NCBI GenBank assembly: GCA_049303905.1
Contig: JBAQNP010000020.1
Location: forward strand, 1 to 64,000
Direction of reading: 5' to 3'
Length of the DNA stretch: 64,000 bases
From: UBA2206 sp049303905
GTDB taxonomy: Bacteria > Patescibacteriota > Minisyncoccia > Moranbacterales > UBA2206
Each line of letters starts with the position of its first letter. Positions within the stretch are counted from its first letter, which is position 1. The translations under genes and the position numbers were made by a program. This document shows, one piece after another, positions 17,701 through 24,905 of the stretch. Under the pieces are notes generated by a model, which was not told where the DNA came from, made no database searches, and saw only the letters and a program-made list of their open reading frames with translations.

Positions 17701-20235
17701 GCTGATGCCGGAGTCTTTACTACCGGTAAAGTGATAACCACTTTACGAAACAACGGCACTCCCTACGGACCGCACACGGTTACTCTTACCAATCTCAGTC
17801 CTAATACTACCTACTATTTCCAAGTTCAATCGGCTGATCAAAATGACAACGAAGCTACTAAACCCCAATCTGGTGATGATGAGTATCCAGACGGCTACAG
17901 TTTCACTACCGATCCTGGGCCACCAATTCATAGTGCTTGGACCACTCGAGTGACCAATCATAGCGCCACCATTGCTTGGAGCACTGCCGGCACTCCTCCG
18001 GAAACATCCGTACCTTCTAATTCTGTGGTCACTTATTCCAAAAACTTTGACTTAGGCGAACCAACCACCATTGGAGGTTCTGATGACTTAGTGACTTATC
18101 ACGAAGTAACTATTAATGATCTTGATCAAGGAACTCTCTATTATTACCAAGTTCAATCCAGTGACGGCAACTATACTTCAATTGGAAAAAATGGTGACAG
18201 CTATTTCAGTTTCACCACCGACATTGACAACGTCGCCCCAACAATTACTTTCGATCCCGACACCGATATTACTAAAACTGACACTACCGCCAGAGTTTCT
18301 TGGACAACCTCTAGTGAATCAGCTAGATCAACTCTGGAATATGGTACTGATACTGATTATGATTTAGGTACGCTCACCAATGCTAATTACAATACTAATC
18401 ACATTTTTGATTTAGAAGATCTTACTCCAGAAACTACTTACTATATCCGACTTACCTCGACTGATATTAATGACAATGCGACTGTAGTAAGTGGAAATAG
18501 TTTTACTACTTTGGCGATAGCTGATGAGAGTGGGCCGACTATTTCAGACGTGGTAGTGAGTGATCTTAAGTATAATGAAGCGACAGTTAGTTGGGAGACA
18601 GACACAGCCAGTGATTCTCGAGTGGAATATATTACAGCTACAGGCGGGGATTTTAGTGAGGCACCCTTTGCGGGAATAGCTACATCAAAAAACAACGCAT
18701 CCGATCTTGGTCTTCACTCTGTAATTCTCTCTGGCCTCAACTCCATCACCACCTACTATTTCCAAGTTAAATCCACTGATCAAGATGGTAACACTTCTAC
18801 ATTAAAAGAAGGAACCAATGGCTACACCTTCACCACCACCTCCCCAACCACCGACTCTGACTCCAACGGCGAAGGAGATCAACTCACCGACATCATGTCT
18901 CAAATCCAAGATATGATCGACAACTACTATTTCACCGAAGCCGAAATCCAAGACGCTCTCTCCGGACTCTATTCCATCTCCATAACCAGTAGTGGCCCAT
19001 CTGTAGATATCACTGACACCACCGCTACTTTCACCTGGACCACTAACCGACCAGCTATCGGCAAGATTTACTATTGGCAAGACACTGACAACGAGGACAC
19101 GGCCGTAAGCCAAGCCGAAAACATCACTGCGGCTAGAACTGACCATGAAATCATAATTAAAAACCTCAACGCTAACACCAAGTATAATTTCTACGCTTAC
19201 TCCGAAGGACTCCTAGGTACCACCACCCAATCAGAAAACAAATCTTTCTCCACGGAAGACACCGCCAGTCTCTCTGGCATCTCCATTTCCAACCTTACTC
19301 TTAACTCCGCCGATATCTCTTGGACCACCACTGGCTCCATTGACTCTTCCCAACTTGAATACGGCGAATCAATTAAATATGGCAACGAAAACAAAGGTAA
19401 AACAGACGGCAATCTCCATACTGTCAATTTAACCAACCTCAAAGAAAACACCACTTACCACCTAAGAGTCACTGCTACCGACTCTGACGGTCAAACCCTC
19501 ACCAGTGACGACTACTCCTTCACCACCACTTCTCTCCCCGTAATCTCCAACGTTACCATCAAAGATATCCAAATCGAATCCGCCACCATTAATTGGCAAA
19601 CTAACGTCAAAACAGACTCCCGAGTAGAATTCAAAAAAGAAAACCAAGACCAAGGGACTACCACCGGTAAACTCGAAGCAGTGACTGACCACTCCTTCAC
19701 TCTTACCAACCTTTTCCCTGGAACTAGATATACTTTCAAAGTCTCTTCCAAAGACACCTTCAACAATGAATCTAGTAGTGAAGAACAATCTTTCACTACC
19801 AACGAAGATCTCAACGCTCCCCAAATCACCAACGTTAAATCTGACACCACCGTCTTTCCTGGTAAAGAAGCTCAAATCCAAACCATCATTAGTTGGAATA
19901 CTGACAAAGATTCTAATTCTATCCTGGCTTACCGCGAAGGAGTCGAAAAAGACCCTAACCTAATTGACCAACTTAAAAACCCTGACATAACTAAAATTGA
20001 TAACTGGAAACTAATCAAAAAACAAGATCTCACCAAAAACCATCTCTTTGTCCTGACTGATCTAAAACCTGCCAGTGTCTATCAATTCAGAACTGCTTCA
20101 TATGACAAACACAACAATGTCTCAGTCTCAGAAAACTATTCCTTACTCACCCCCACTAAACAACAATCCGTCCTAGATCTCATCATCCAAAACTTTGAAT
20201 CTACCTTTGGATGGGTGAAGAGGATTGGGAATTAA
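14746..20235 (+). CDS. Giant secreted protein: glycine-rich region and fibronectin-type repeats
   Basis: An 1829-residue extracellular protein. A hydrophobic segment near residues 27-50 ending in DASA is a likely signal peptide. Residues about 160-380 are extremely glycine-rich with GGGGG runs, in the style of autotransporter-like beta-helix proteins. From about residue 945 to the C-terminus at least six fibronectin type III or phosphatase-N-like domains repeat, recognised by ATITWDT, SRVEY, HSVTLTNL and TTYYFQVQS-type strands. A binding or adhesive surface role is inferred. Codon use is mosaic: roughly 16.0-18.4 kb and 18.7-20.2 kb prefer C-ending codons, while 14.7-15.9 kb and about 18.48-18.66 kb use the T/G-rich style of neighbouring genes. 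Confidence 0.75.
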   Translation: MKKKLNALGLEIKIKIKNYSRMFLKSKIKLLIFFFSITVLLVLTSNDASAYTCTWTGTTSTAWAIATNWSGCNSTIPQTTDDVVINVASANQPILDLIGGKTINSLSIGSTLASTLTLSNGLVDVNVNKLTITNNLTIGGSGTITSTANTTAQTHSVNMSVGGNVGIESGGKIDVTGKGLSGGAGGAVYTSGSPGYLINGGGGSGGGYGGYGGSCGGGGGYGGAGGGGTGGAGGIVHDQVDNSHPTVLGSGGGGGSGDGAGHAGSAGGKGGGSIKLNVLGILTLNSGSGIYSNGSNGINGGASGGGGGGAGSGGSIWIQAGTITGTGTVRANGGTGGTVTAFSITAIGGGGGAGGRIAISSTRGLTITAAGGLGYDSLYGGTGTIYYNASGIYTSEVLDFSGARDFTTSDITKSEPGTSTVVVSLHGGDTDNPNDWADNWTVINDNDDISVFDNFRYLQYKVEFSFTGLSTEDKPSLQDISINYNAYLDKTLTSSVYNSNSDANLIGGISWDETLSSNTNIKFQIQTSADGVTNWSGWFGPDETDTTYFDETDSPDFCTKTDSIVTCTVDAIPSAFKDGANDQYYQYKAYLDTTDGLATPTLNSVTVTYVVNANPEIEASQTTAVPDANQRVNVSYNVRDTDSVSGTITPSFEYSLDGGSSWVSITSGCLGATDLAAKTVNTTEETKNNYITYTAVWTPACEAGISTTTYEIDVQIRVRADDGQAANRYGYGTTENFTLDTKAPIPDTKSIIISARKTTDNLALNAVDDSTKQMRVGLESDLSDGTWIDYNTLATIDITDNPETAYVQFRDIFGNTSEIESVTAPVAPQSLMIQDTSNTLLAEPEYRLFIAWQVLDNDQYGALFDKYVIYRSADNGATYTEVHTISDISTNYWADNTVVGEATYYYRVTHKNDYGIESFGNESAYSDPVYGNANGVEDAGEGGGGTSSVPPVISNVAIPEDSIYSTQATITWDTDTLSDSTVKYSADAGVFTTGKVITTLRNNGTPYGPHTVTLTNLSPNTTYYFQVQSADQNDNEATKPQSGDDEYPDGYSFTTDPGPPIHSAWTTRVTNHSATIAWSTAGTPPETSVPSNSVVTYSKNFDLGEPTTIGGSDDLVTYHEVTINDLDQGTLYYYQVQSSDGNYTSIGKNGDSYFSFTTDIDNVAPTITFDPDTDITKTDTTARVSWTTSSESARSTLEYGTDTDYDLGTLTNANYNTNHIFDLEDLTPETTYYIRLTSTDINDNATVVSGNSFTTLAIADESGPTISDVVVSDLKYNEATVSWETDTASDSRVEYITATGGDFSEAPFAGIATSKNNASDLGLHSVILSGLNSITTYYFQVKSTDQDGNTSTLKEGTNGYTFTTTSPTTDSDSNGEGDQLTDIMSQIQDMIDNYYFTEAEIQDALSGLYSISITSSGPSVDITDTTATFTWTTNRPAIGKIYYWQDTDNEDTAVSQAENITAARTDHEIIIKNLNANTKYNFYAYSEGLLGTTTQSENKSFSTEDTASLSGISISNLTLNSADISWTTTGSIDSSQLEYGESIKYGNENKGKTDGNLHTVNLTNLKENTTYHLRVTATDSDGQTLTSDDYSFTTTSLPVISNVTIKDIQIESATINWQTNVKTDSRVEFKKENQDQGTTTGKLEAVTDHSFTLTNLFPGTRYTFKVSSKDTFNNESSSEEQSFTTNEDLNAPQITNVKSDTTVFPGKEAQIQTIISWNTDKDSNSILAYREGVEKDPNLIDQLKNPDITKIDNWKLIKKQDLTKNHLFVLTDLKPASVYQFRTASYDKHNNVSVSENYSLLTPTKQQSVLDLIIQNFESTFGWVKRIGN

Positions 20236-20242
20236 GGAGAGA

Positions 20243-20388
20243 ACTAAAAACAAAAAAATATTCTTGAAATTAACTCGCCCTTGATTTTTATAGCTAAAAA
20301 TATCCCTCAATCAACGGCGGGAAAGGATATTTTAAGATAAAAATCTAGGGCTCAAACAAGAATTTCGGCGAATATTTTTTGTTTTTAG
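20243..20388. repeat. Family A palindromic element, copy 3
   Basis: Outer arms CTAAAAACAAAAAAATATTC (20243-20262) and GAATATTTTTTGTTTTTAG (20370-20388) pair with one bulge. Inside are AACTCGCCC, an inner stem around the core CTCAATCAACGGCGG, then CTCAAACAAGA. It begins 8 nt after the giant gene's stop. Confidence 0.75.
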
Positions 20389-20610
20389 TGGAGAGGAGGG
20401 AGAGAGGCGAGATATGAAGCATGAAAAAAGAGGGGTTCAATTTTATCGATAAAATTACAAAAAGGCTTATATAAAGCAAAATAGAATAACGGCTATTGCG
20501 TAAAAAACTGCCACATGGTAGGATATTTAGGTCGTTTTGAAAACTGGGTGGCAGGGAGGTTTAGCAAAAGCTTAGGCTAAAAAGGGGACATTCCAGACAA
20601 ACTGAAAATA
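20389..20610 (+). other. Leader region with a shared motif and a possible RNA fold
   Basis: No gene is visible here. At 20440-20489 there is TTTTATCGATAAAATT, then GGCTTATATAAAGC and ATAGAATAA; the same arrangement occurs before rlmN (59855-59914). Downstream, CTGCCAC (about 20508-20514) and GTGGCAG pair perfectly, followed by TTTAGC and GCTAAA, another possible stem, before the ATG at 20611. It does not match any riboswitch consensus I know. It could be a structured 5' leader of the wall-hydrolase candidate. Confidence 0.4.
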
Positions 20611-21294
20611 ATGAGCGGACAACTTCGGCTCGGGGGGATAAGGAGGATAAAAAAACATAATATTCTAGTACTAATAATTCTCGCGGTAGTCGTGAGGTTG
20701 TTTTTTTCTATCTTTTTAGGCGATAATGCTTTGGCAAAAAAGCCAGAAGACATTTCTAATAGTCAAAAATTCAGTTCAATTGATCCATTAAAAAACATTA
20801 ATCCTGAAAATCTTTTTGAAAAAAGTGATGTAAAAGCTAGCTATAATAAATCAACCCTTAAAAAAGATAAAGAATCTAATAATAAACAAGAAGAGATCTA
20901 TGATGAGCTAGTAAAAGGCTATCCTTTGGCTGTTATGACTTTGGAAATTTCTAAACAGGACAAATCAGTAGCAGCCTTTCTCATCGCCATCGCCAAAAAA
21001 GAAAGTGATTGGGGGAAACATTCTCCAAAAAAGAATGGTGAAGATTGTTATAATTATTGGGGGTATCGTGGAGGTTATAATGCCACTGAATCAGGATATA
21101 GTTGTTTTGACAGTCCAAGTCAAGCTATTGCAGTCGTGGGAGGAAGAATTGAAAATTTAATTGATCAAGGAATTAATACGCCAGAGAGAATGATTGTTTG
21201 GAAATGCGGGCGGGATTGTTCTTGGGATAATCCAGTAGCCGTCAAAAAATGGGTGAGTGATGTGAGTGCCTATTATCATAAATTGAATTCATAG
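20611..21294 (+). CDS. Secreted lysozyme- or glucosaminidase-like protein, probable wall hydrolase
   Basis: A 227-residue protein with an N-terminal hydrophobic anchor (about 18-38) after a basic start. The C-terminal 120 residues contain FLIAIAKKESDWGKHSP, NYWGYRGG and a Cys pair, resembling the glucosaminidase/transglycosylase-like proteins of CPR: the Glu in KKESDWG would be the catalytic acid, and SPSQAIAVVGGRIENLI fits the helical lysozyme fold. Assignment rests on motif resemblance only. The middle (residues 45-105) is low-complexity linker. It would act on peptidoglycan outside the membrane. Confidence 0.6.
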   Translation: MSGQLRLGGIRRIKKHNILVLIILAVVVRLFFSIFLGDNALAKKPEDISNSQKFSSIDPLKNINPENLFEKSDVKASYNKSTLKKDKESNNKQEEIYDELVKGYPLAVMTLEISKQDKSVAAFLIAIAKKESDWGKHSPKKNGEDCYNYWGYRGGYNATESGYSCFDSPSQAIAVVGGRIENLIDQGINTPERMIVWKCGRDCSWDNPVAVKKWVSDVSAYYHKLNS

Positions 21295-21301
21295 TGGGTG
21301 A

Positions 21302-21446
21302 AACTTATTCAATTAAATATGCCGAACGCGCTTCGGCGCGGAAGCATTCTAGTGATAAAAAGTCTCGACATGCTTGTAATAAATAATCTATGTGAATAAT
21401 TTTTAAGCGCCTCCGTAAGCTCTCGACATATTTAATTGAATAAGTT
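21302..21446. repeat. Family B structured palindromic element, copy 1
   Basis: Outer arms AACTTATTCAATTAAATATG (21302-21321) and its exact inverse (21427-21446) make a 20-bp perfect stem. Inside are a CGCGC-TTCG-GCGCG hairpin, a stem AAGCAT/ATGCTT enclosing AAAAGTCTCGACAT, and the conserved string TAAGCGCCTCCGTAAGCTCT. The second copy (38239-38388) has different outer arms but the same inner motifs. Confidence 0.75.
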
Positions 21447-21452
21447 CCAGAT

Positions 21453-21482
21453 AAAAAATAAACCTCAGTGGTTTATTTTTTA
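21453..21482 (+). terminator. Intrinsic terminator upstream of the EamA gene
   Basis: AAAAAATAAACC and GGTTTATTTTTT form a perfect 12-bp stem with a five-base loop; the T run is part of the right arm. It lies 6 bp after the family B element and could act in both directions. Confidence 0.7.
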
Positions 21483-21503
21483 ATTTTAGTGTAAAATAAT
21501 AGT

Positions 21504-22445
21504 ATGAATTGGATAGGTATTGCTATTATTGCATATTTTCTTTTGGCACTGGAAATTGTTCTGGACAAATTTTTGCTTTCTTCCAAGCGCGTTTCTCATC
21601 CTGCTATCTATGCTTTCTATTCTGGAACGATGGGGATGTTTGTAATTCTTCTAATTCCTTTTGGTTTTCATTGGATAGGTTTATCCAAAATTATCTTGAG
21701 TTTTATCGCAGGAATCGTTTTCATTTACGGGATGCTTTCCCTTTTTTGGGCAATTAAAAGAGGAGAGGCGAGTCGAGTACTCCCTATTGTGGGCGCGGTT
21801 GTGCCGATTGTATCCTTTTTTCTAGCTATAATTTTTCTGGGAGAAAATTTAGGTCTCAGAGGTATTCTTGGTATCAGTGCTTTGATTTTTGGTGGAATAT
21901 TAATTTCTTTTAATTTAGCTAAGAATAGAGCAAGAATATTTTTTGAGGGTTTTCGTGCTTCAATTTTAGCTGGATTTCTTTTAGCTGTTTCAACAATTAT
22001 TATCAAAGCACTTTATAATGAAGACAGTTTTATAAATGTTTTTGTCTGGACAAGAACAGGCGCATTTTTGGGAGTATTGAGTTTTTTCTTGATTCCTATT
22101 TGGCGAAAACCAATTTTAGAGTCGCTATTAAAATTTAAAAAATCTGAAAAAGAAGAAAAAAAATCTGGCGCTTCTTTTGTTCTAGCTAAAACACTCGGCG
22201 GAAGCGGATCATTTCTCAAAGAAAATGCAGTGTCAACATCCTTGGCAAGTGTGACCGTAGTGAATGCCTTGGTCTCAGTAGAGTATGTTTTTATTTTTAT
22301 TTTGAGTATTATCTTCTCTGCCTGGATGCCAAAAATAATGCGAGAAGAAAAAGATTTTAAGATAATAGTTCAAAAAATTATAGCTATTGCTATTATTACT
22401 CTCGGATTAATTTTAGTTTCTTCACCCTATGGAGTACGGGCATAG
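21504..22445 (+). CDS. EamA/DMT-family membrane transporter
   Basis: A 313-residue integral membrane protein with about ten hydrophobic helices in two EamA-like halves, typical of the drug/metabolite transporter superfamily. The first half shows FYSGTMGMF and FWAIKRGEASRVLPIVGAVVP, a family pattern. A charged loop (KKSEKEEKKSG) interrupts the second half and is longer than usual. The C-terminal SSPYGVRA is encoded by the left arm of a family D palindrome, so the end of the protein appears to have been supplied by the repeat. Substrate unknown. Confidence 0.8.
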   Translation: MNWIGIAIIAYFLLALEIVLDKFLLSSKRVSHPAIYAFYSGTMGMFVILLIPFGFHWIGLSKIILSFIAGIVFIYGMLSLFWAIKRGEASRVLPIVGAVVPIVSFFLAIIFLGENLGLRGILGISALIFGGILISFNLAKNRARIFFEGFRASILAGFLLAVSTIIIKALYNEDSFINVFVWTRTGAFLGVLSFFLIPIWRKPILESLLKFKKSEKEEKKSGASFVLAKTLGGSGSFLKENAVSTSLASVTVVNALVSVEYVFIFILSIIFSAWMPKIMREEKDFKIIVQKIIAIAIITLGLILVSSPYGVRA

Positions 22446-22522
22446 TGATAAATAAGAATTTAAATTAGATTTATTTTTTTAACATTAACTGTGGTTTATC
22501 GTGAAATTACTCCATGGGGTAA
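22423..22522. repeat. Family D palindromic element spanning two gene ends
   Basis: TTCACCCTATGGAGTAC at the left pairs with TTACTCCATGGGGTAAA at the right. The interior contains AATTTAAATTAGATTTATTT. A close relative lies between glmM and glmS (57332-57437), and a short version lies in the glycosyltransferase gene (33077-33125). Confidence 0.7.
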
Positions 22523-22533
22523 AGTCCTTAAAT

Positions 22534-23550
22534 ATGAAATATATAAAAAAATTTTTAAGAATTCTTGGTAAAACAGTCGTGATTATTTTTGTTGTGATTC
22601 TAGGTTTTTTTGTTTATTTTAATATTCCTGTGAGCGATCAAAATGATCGGGCGAAATTGGGCGTAACTTTTTCTAGTCGTTATGCGACAAATATTGGGTT
22701 GGATTGGAAAGAAGCCTATCTGGCAATGTTGGATGATCTGGAAGTGAGAAGTGTGCGGTTGCCGGTTTATTGGGATTTAGTGGAAAAAAAGGAAGGTAAT
22801 TTTGATTTTTCTGAAGTGGACTGGCAACTGGAGGAAGCGCAAAAAAGAAATGTAGATGTTATTTTGACAATTGGACAAAAAGTTCCGCGTTGGCCAGAAT
22901 GTGCTATTCCGGATTGGGCGATGACCAGTGATCAAAAAAGAAAAGACTCTCTTTTGAATTTTATTTCAGTGGTGATGGAGCGGTATAAAAATAATCCGGA
23001 GATAAAATATTGGCAAATTGAAAATGAACCATTTTTGCTTTTTGGCATTTGTCCGGCGCCGGATGCAGATTTGCTTGACAGCGAAATTTCACTGGCTCGA
23101 AAAATTGATGATAGTCGGAAAATAATTGTTTCAGATAGTGGAGAATTGAGTTTGTGGGTGCGAGCAGCCAGAAGAGCGGATGTTTTTGGCACGACGATGT
23201 ATCGCAATGTTTATAAAGAAGGTTGGGGTTATTATTCCTATCCAATCGGACCACGCTTCTTTCGTTTCAAATACGGTCTTATTAGTCTTTTCGCGGAACA
23301 AAAAAATGCCATTGTGGCGGAACTGCAAGCTGAACCGTGGATTGCCGGTTGGACAGTGGATGCAACACTCGAAGAACAATTCAAATCAATGAATGAGGAA
23401 AAATTGAGAGGGAATGTGACTTATGCTCGGCAAGTTGGTTTTCCGGAAATTTATCTGTGGGGTGTGGAATGGTGGTATTGGCTGAAAGTAGAAAAAAATT
23501 ATCCGGCAGTTTGGGATACCGCTAGAGAATTATTCAATGAAGTTAAATAA
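22534..23550 (+). CDS. Membrane-anchored glycoside hydrolase-like TIM-barrel protein
   Basis: About 338 residues from the ATG at 22534; an upstream in-frame GTG lies inside a palindrome arm and is unlikely to be the start. An N-terminal transmembrane anchor (about 8-30) is followed by a clan GH-A-type fold: GVTFSSRYA, VRSVRLPVYWDLVEKKEGNFDF, then YWQIENEP with the acid/base Glu after Asn, and a later IVAELQAEPW Glu that is a candidate nucleophile. Such proteins hydrolyse beta-glycosides; the precise family and substrate cannot be told. It is followed closely by an L,D-transpeptidase, which fits a cell-envelope role. Confidence 0.7.
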   Translation: MKYIKKFLRILGKTVVIIFVVILGFFVYFNIPVSDQNDRAKLGVTFSSRYATNIGLDWKEAYLAMLDDLEVRSVRLPVYWDLVEKKEGNFDFSEVDWQLEEAQKRNVDVILTIGQKVPRWPECAIPDWAMTSDQKRKDSLLNFISVVMERYKNNPEIKYWQIENEPFLLFGICPAPDADLLDSEISLARKIDDSRKIIVSDSGELSLWVRAARRADVFGTTMYRNVYKEGWGYYSYPIGPRFFRFKYGLISLFAEQKNAIVAELQAEPWIAGWTVDATLEEQFKSMNEEKLRGNVTYARQVGFPEIYLWGVEWWYWLKVEKNYPAVWDTARELFNEVK

Positions 23551-23565
23551 ATTTGAGGATAATAA

Positions 23566-24723
23566 ATGATAAGACATCACATCGGTGTGCATCATATTAA
23601 CACGCCACAAAAATTCATTCTAATTTTAGCAGTTATAACGCTGGGAGTTTTTGGTATTGTTTTTAGCATAAGAGCTTACCCGGAAGTTTTTAAAACTAGT
23701 GTGACCTTGGGAAATTCCAAAGAGATTCGTCCTGAGGAATCGATCGTGATTAATTTTTCTTTTCCAGTATTTACCGAAGATTATAGTTCGAAAATTAGGA
23801 TTAGTCCGAGTGTGGGGTATAAGGTCCAGTGGAAAGATTCCAATAAAAAATTGGAAATAATCCCACAAAAATTTTGGCAACCAGGGACACAATACGAAAT
23901 AATTTTGCCAATAGGAGAGAATATAATGTTTTCTGATGTGGAAAAACAAACACTAAGTTTTTCCACCGAAAAATATCCGCAAGTTAGAAAAATAATTCCG
24001 GAAAATGGAACACAAAATGTGGCCATTGATATTGAGGATCCGATAATAGTAAATTTTTCCAAATCCACCGCAGATTTTTCTTTGAAATTTATGCTAAATC
24101 ATGCGGGTGAAACTTTTTTTGAAACCAATTTCAATCGAGACGAATTTAAATTAATGCCCAAAGATGGCATGAAATACGGTGAAGAATATATTTTGGAAAT
24201 TTATGCTAAATATAAAAATGCTAAAGATGAGGAGTATAAGAAAATTTTTGCAAGTTCTTTCGAGACAATTATGCCACCAAAAATTGTTTGGGATAAGGAT
24301 AAAAATATCAGATTAGAACAAGCTAAAAGATATACGACGGCTAAAATAAAAACCGGAAAATATATCGATATAAATTTGTCCGCTCAAGTTATGAGTATTT
24401 TTCAAGATGGAAAAATTCTAGATTCCTTTATGGTTTCCAGTGGGAAAAAAGGAATGGATACGCCCAAAATGGAAACAAAAATTTATAACAAATTTCCTCG
24501 ACCATTTTCCAAAGCCTATGGACTGTTTATGCCCAATTGGATGGCATTGGTATCGGATGGAAAATACGGCATTCACGAGCTTCCTGAGTGGCCGGGAGGT
24601 TACAAGGAAGGGGCGAATCATCTTGGAATTCCGGTTTCTCACGGTTGCGTGAGACTTGGCGTGGGTTCAGCTAAGCGAGTTTATGATTTTGCCGAAGTTG
24701 GTACGCCGGTGGTGATATATTAA
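23566..24723 (+). CDS. L,D-transpeptidase (YkuD domain) with Ig-like N-terminal domain
   Basis: A 385-residue envelope enzyme. A transmembrane anchor (about 18-37) precedes Big/Ig-like strands (EESIVINFSFPV and DIEDPIIVNFSK), and the C-terminal YkuD domain from about residue 270 has IDINLSAQVMSIFQDGK and the catalytic SHGCVRLG (Cys near residue 359). It should form 3-3 peptidoglycan cross-links or attach substrates to the wall. It follows the glycosidase by 15 nt. Confidence 0.9.
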   Translation: MIRHHIGVHHINTPQKFILILAVITLGVFGIVFSIRAYPEVFKTSVTLGNSKEIRPEESIVINFSFPVFTEDYSSKIRISPSVGYKVQWKDSNKKLEIIPQKFWQPGTQYEIILPIGENIMFSDVEKQTLSFSTEKYPQVRKIIPENGTQNVAIDIEDPIIVNFSKSTADFSLKFMLNHAGETFFETNFNRDEFKLMPKDGMKYGEEYILEIYAKYKNAKDEEYKKIFASSFETIMPPKIVWDKDKNIRLEQAKRYTTAKIKTGKYIDINLSAQVMSIFQDGKILDSFMVSSGKKGMDTPKMETKIYNKFPRPFSKAYGLFMPNWMALVSDGKYGIHELPEWPGGYKEGANHLGIPVSHGCVRLGVGSAKRVYDFAEVGTPVVIY

Positions 24724-24905
24724 GATTTAAGAAATCAGTAAAAAGGAAAAAAGAGATTGGTTTAAGAAAGTGGAAAATAGAAAAAGGTTATTAATATTAA
24801 ACTCTACTTTCTGATTTCAAATTTCCTGAACTATTTTCTAATTTCCAATAATTATTCTCCAAAAACTTGCGGTTTATAAATCATATTCTTCATCTTTTTT
24901 CTATT

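Noticed and set aside
19462..19881. Minus-strand reading frames within the fibronectin-type region
   Set aside because: Codon bias of the plus strand (few C-T-A, T-C-A and T-T-A triplets) keeps the opposite frames open; there are no recognisable domains.
20505..20610. Leader considered as a c-di-AMP, preQ1 or ZTP riboswitch
   Set aside because: The expected consensus segments are absent or do not pair; only simple stem potential remains.
21302..21446. Family B element considered as a known ribozyme or riboswitch
   Set aside because: The motifs GCGCCTCCGTAAGC and GTCTCGACAT recall twister-like strings, but the conserved cores and stem order of known classes could not be matched.
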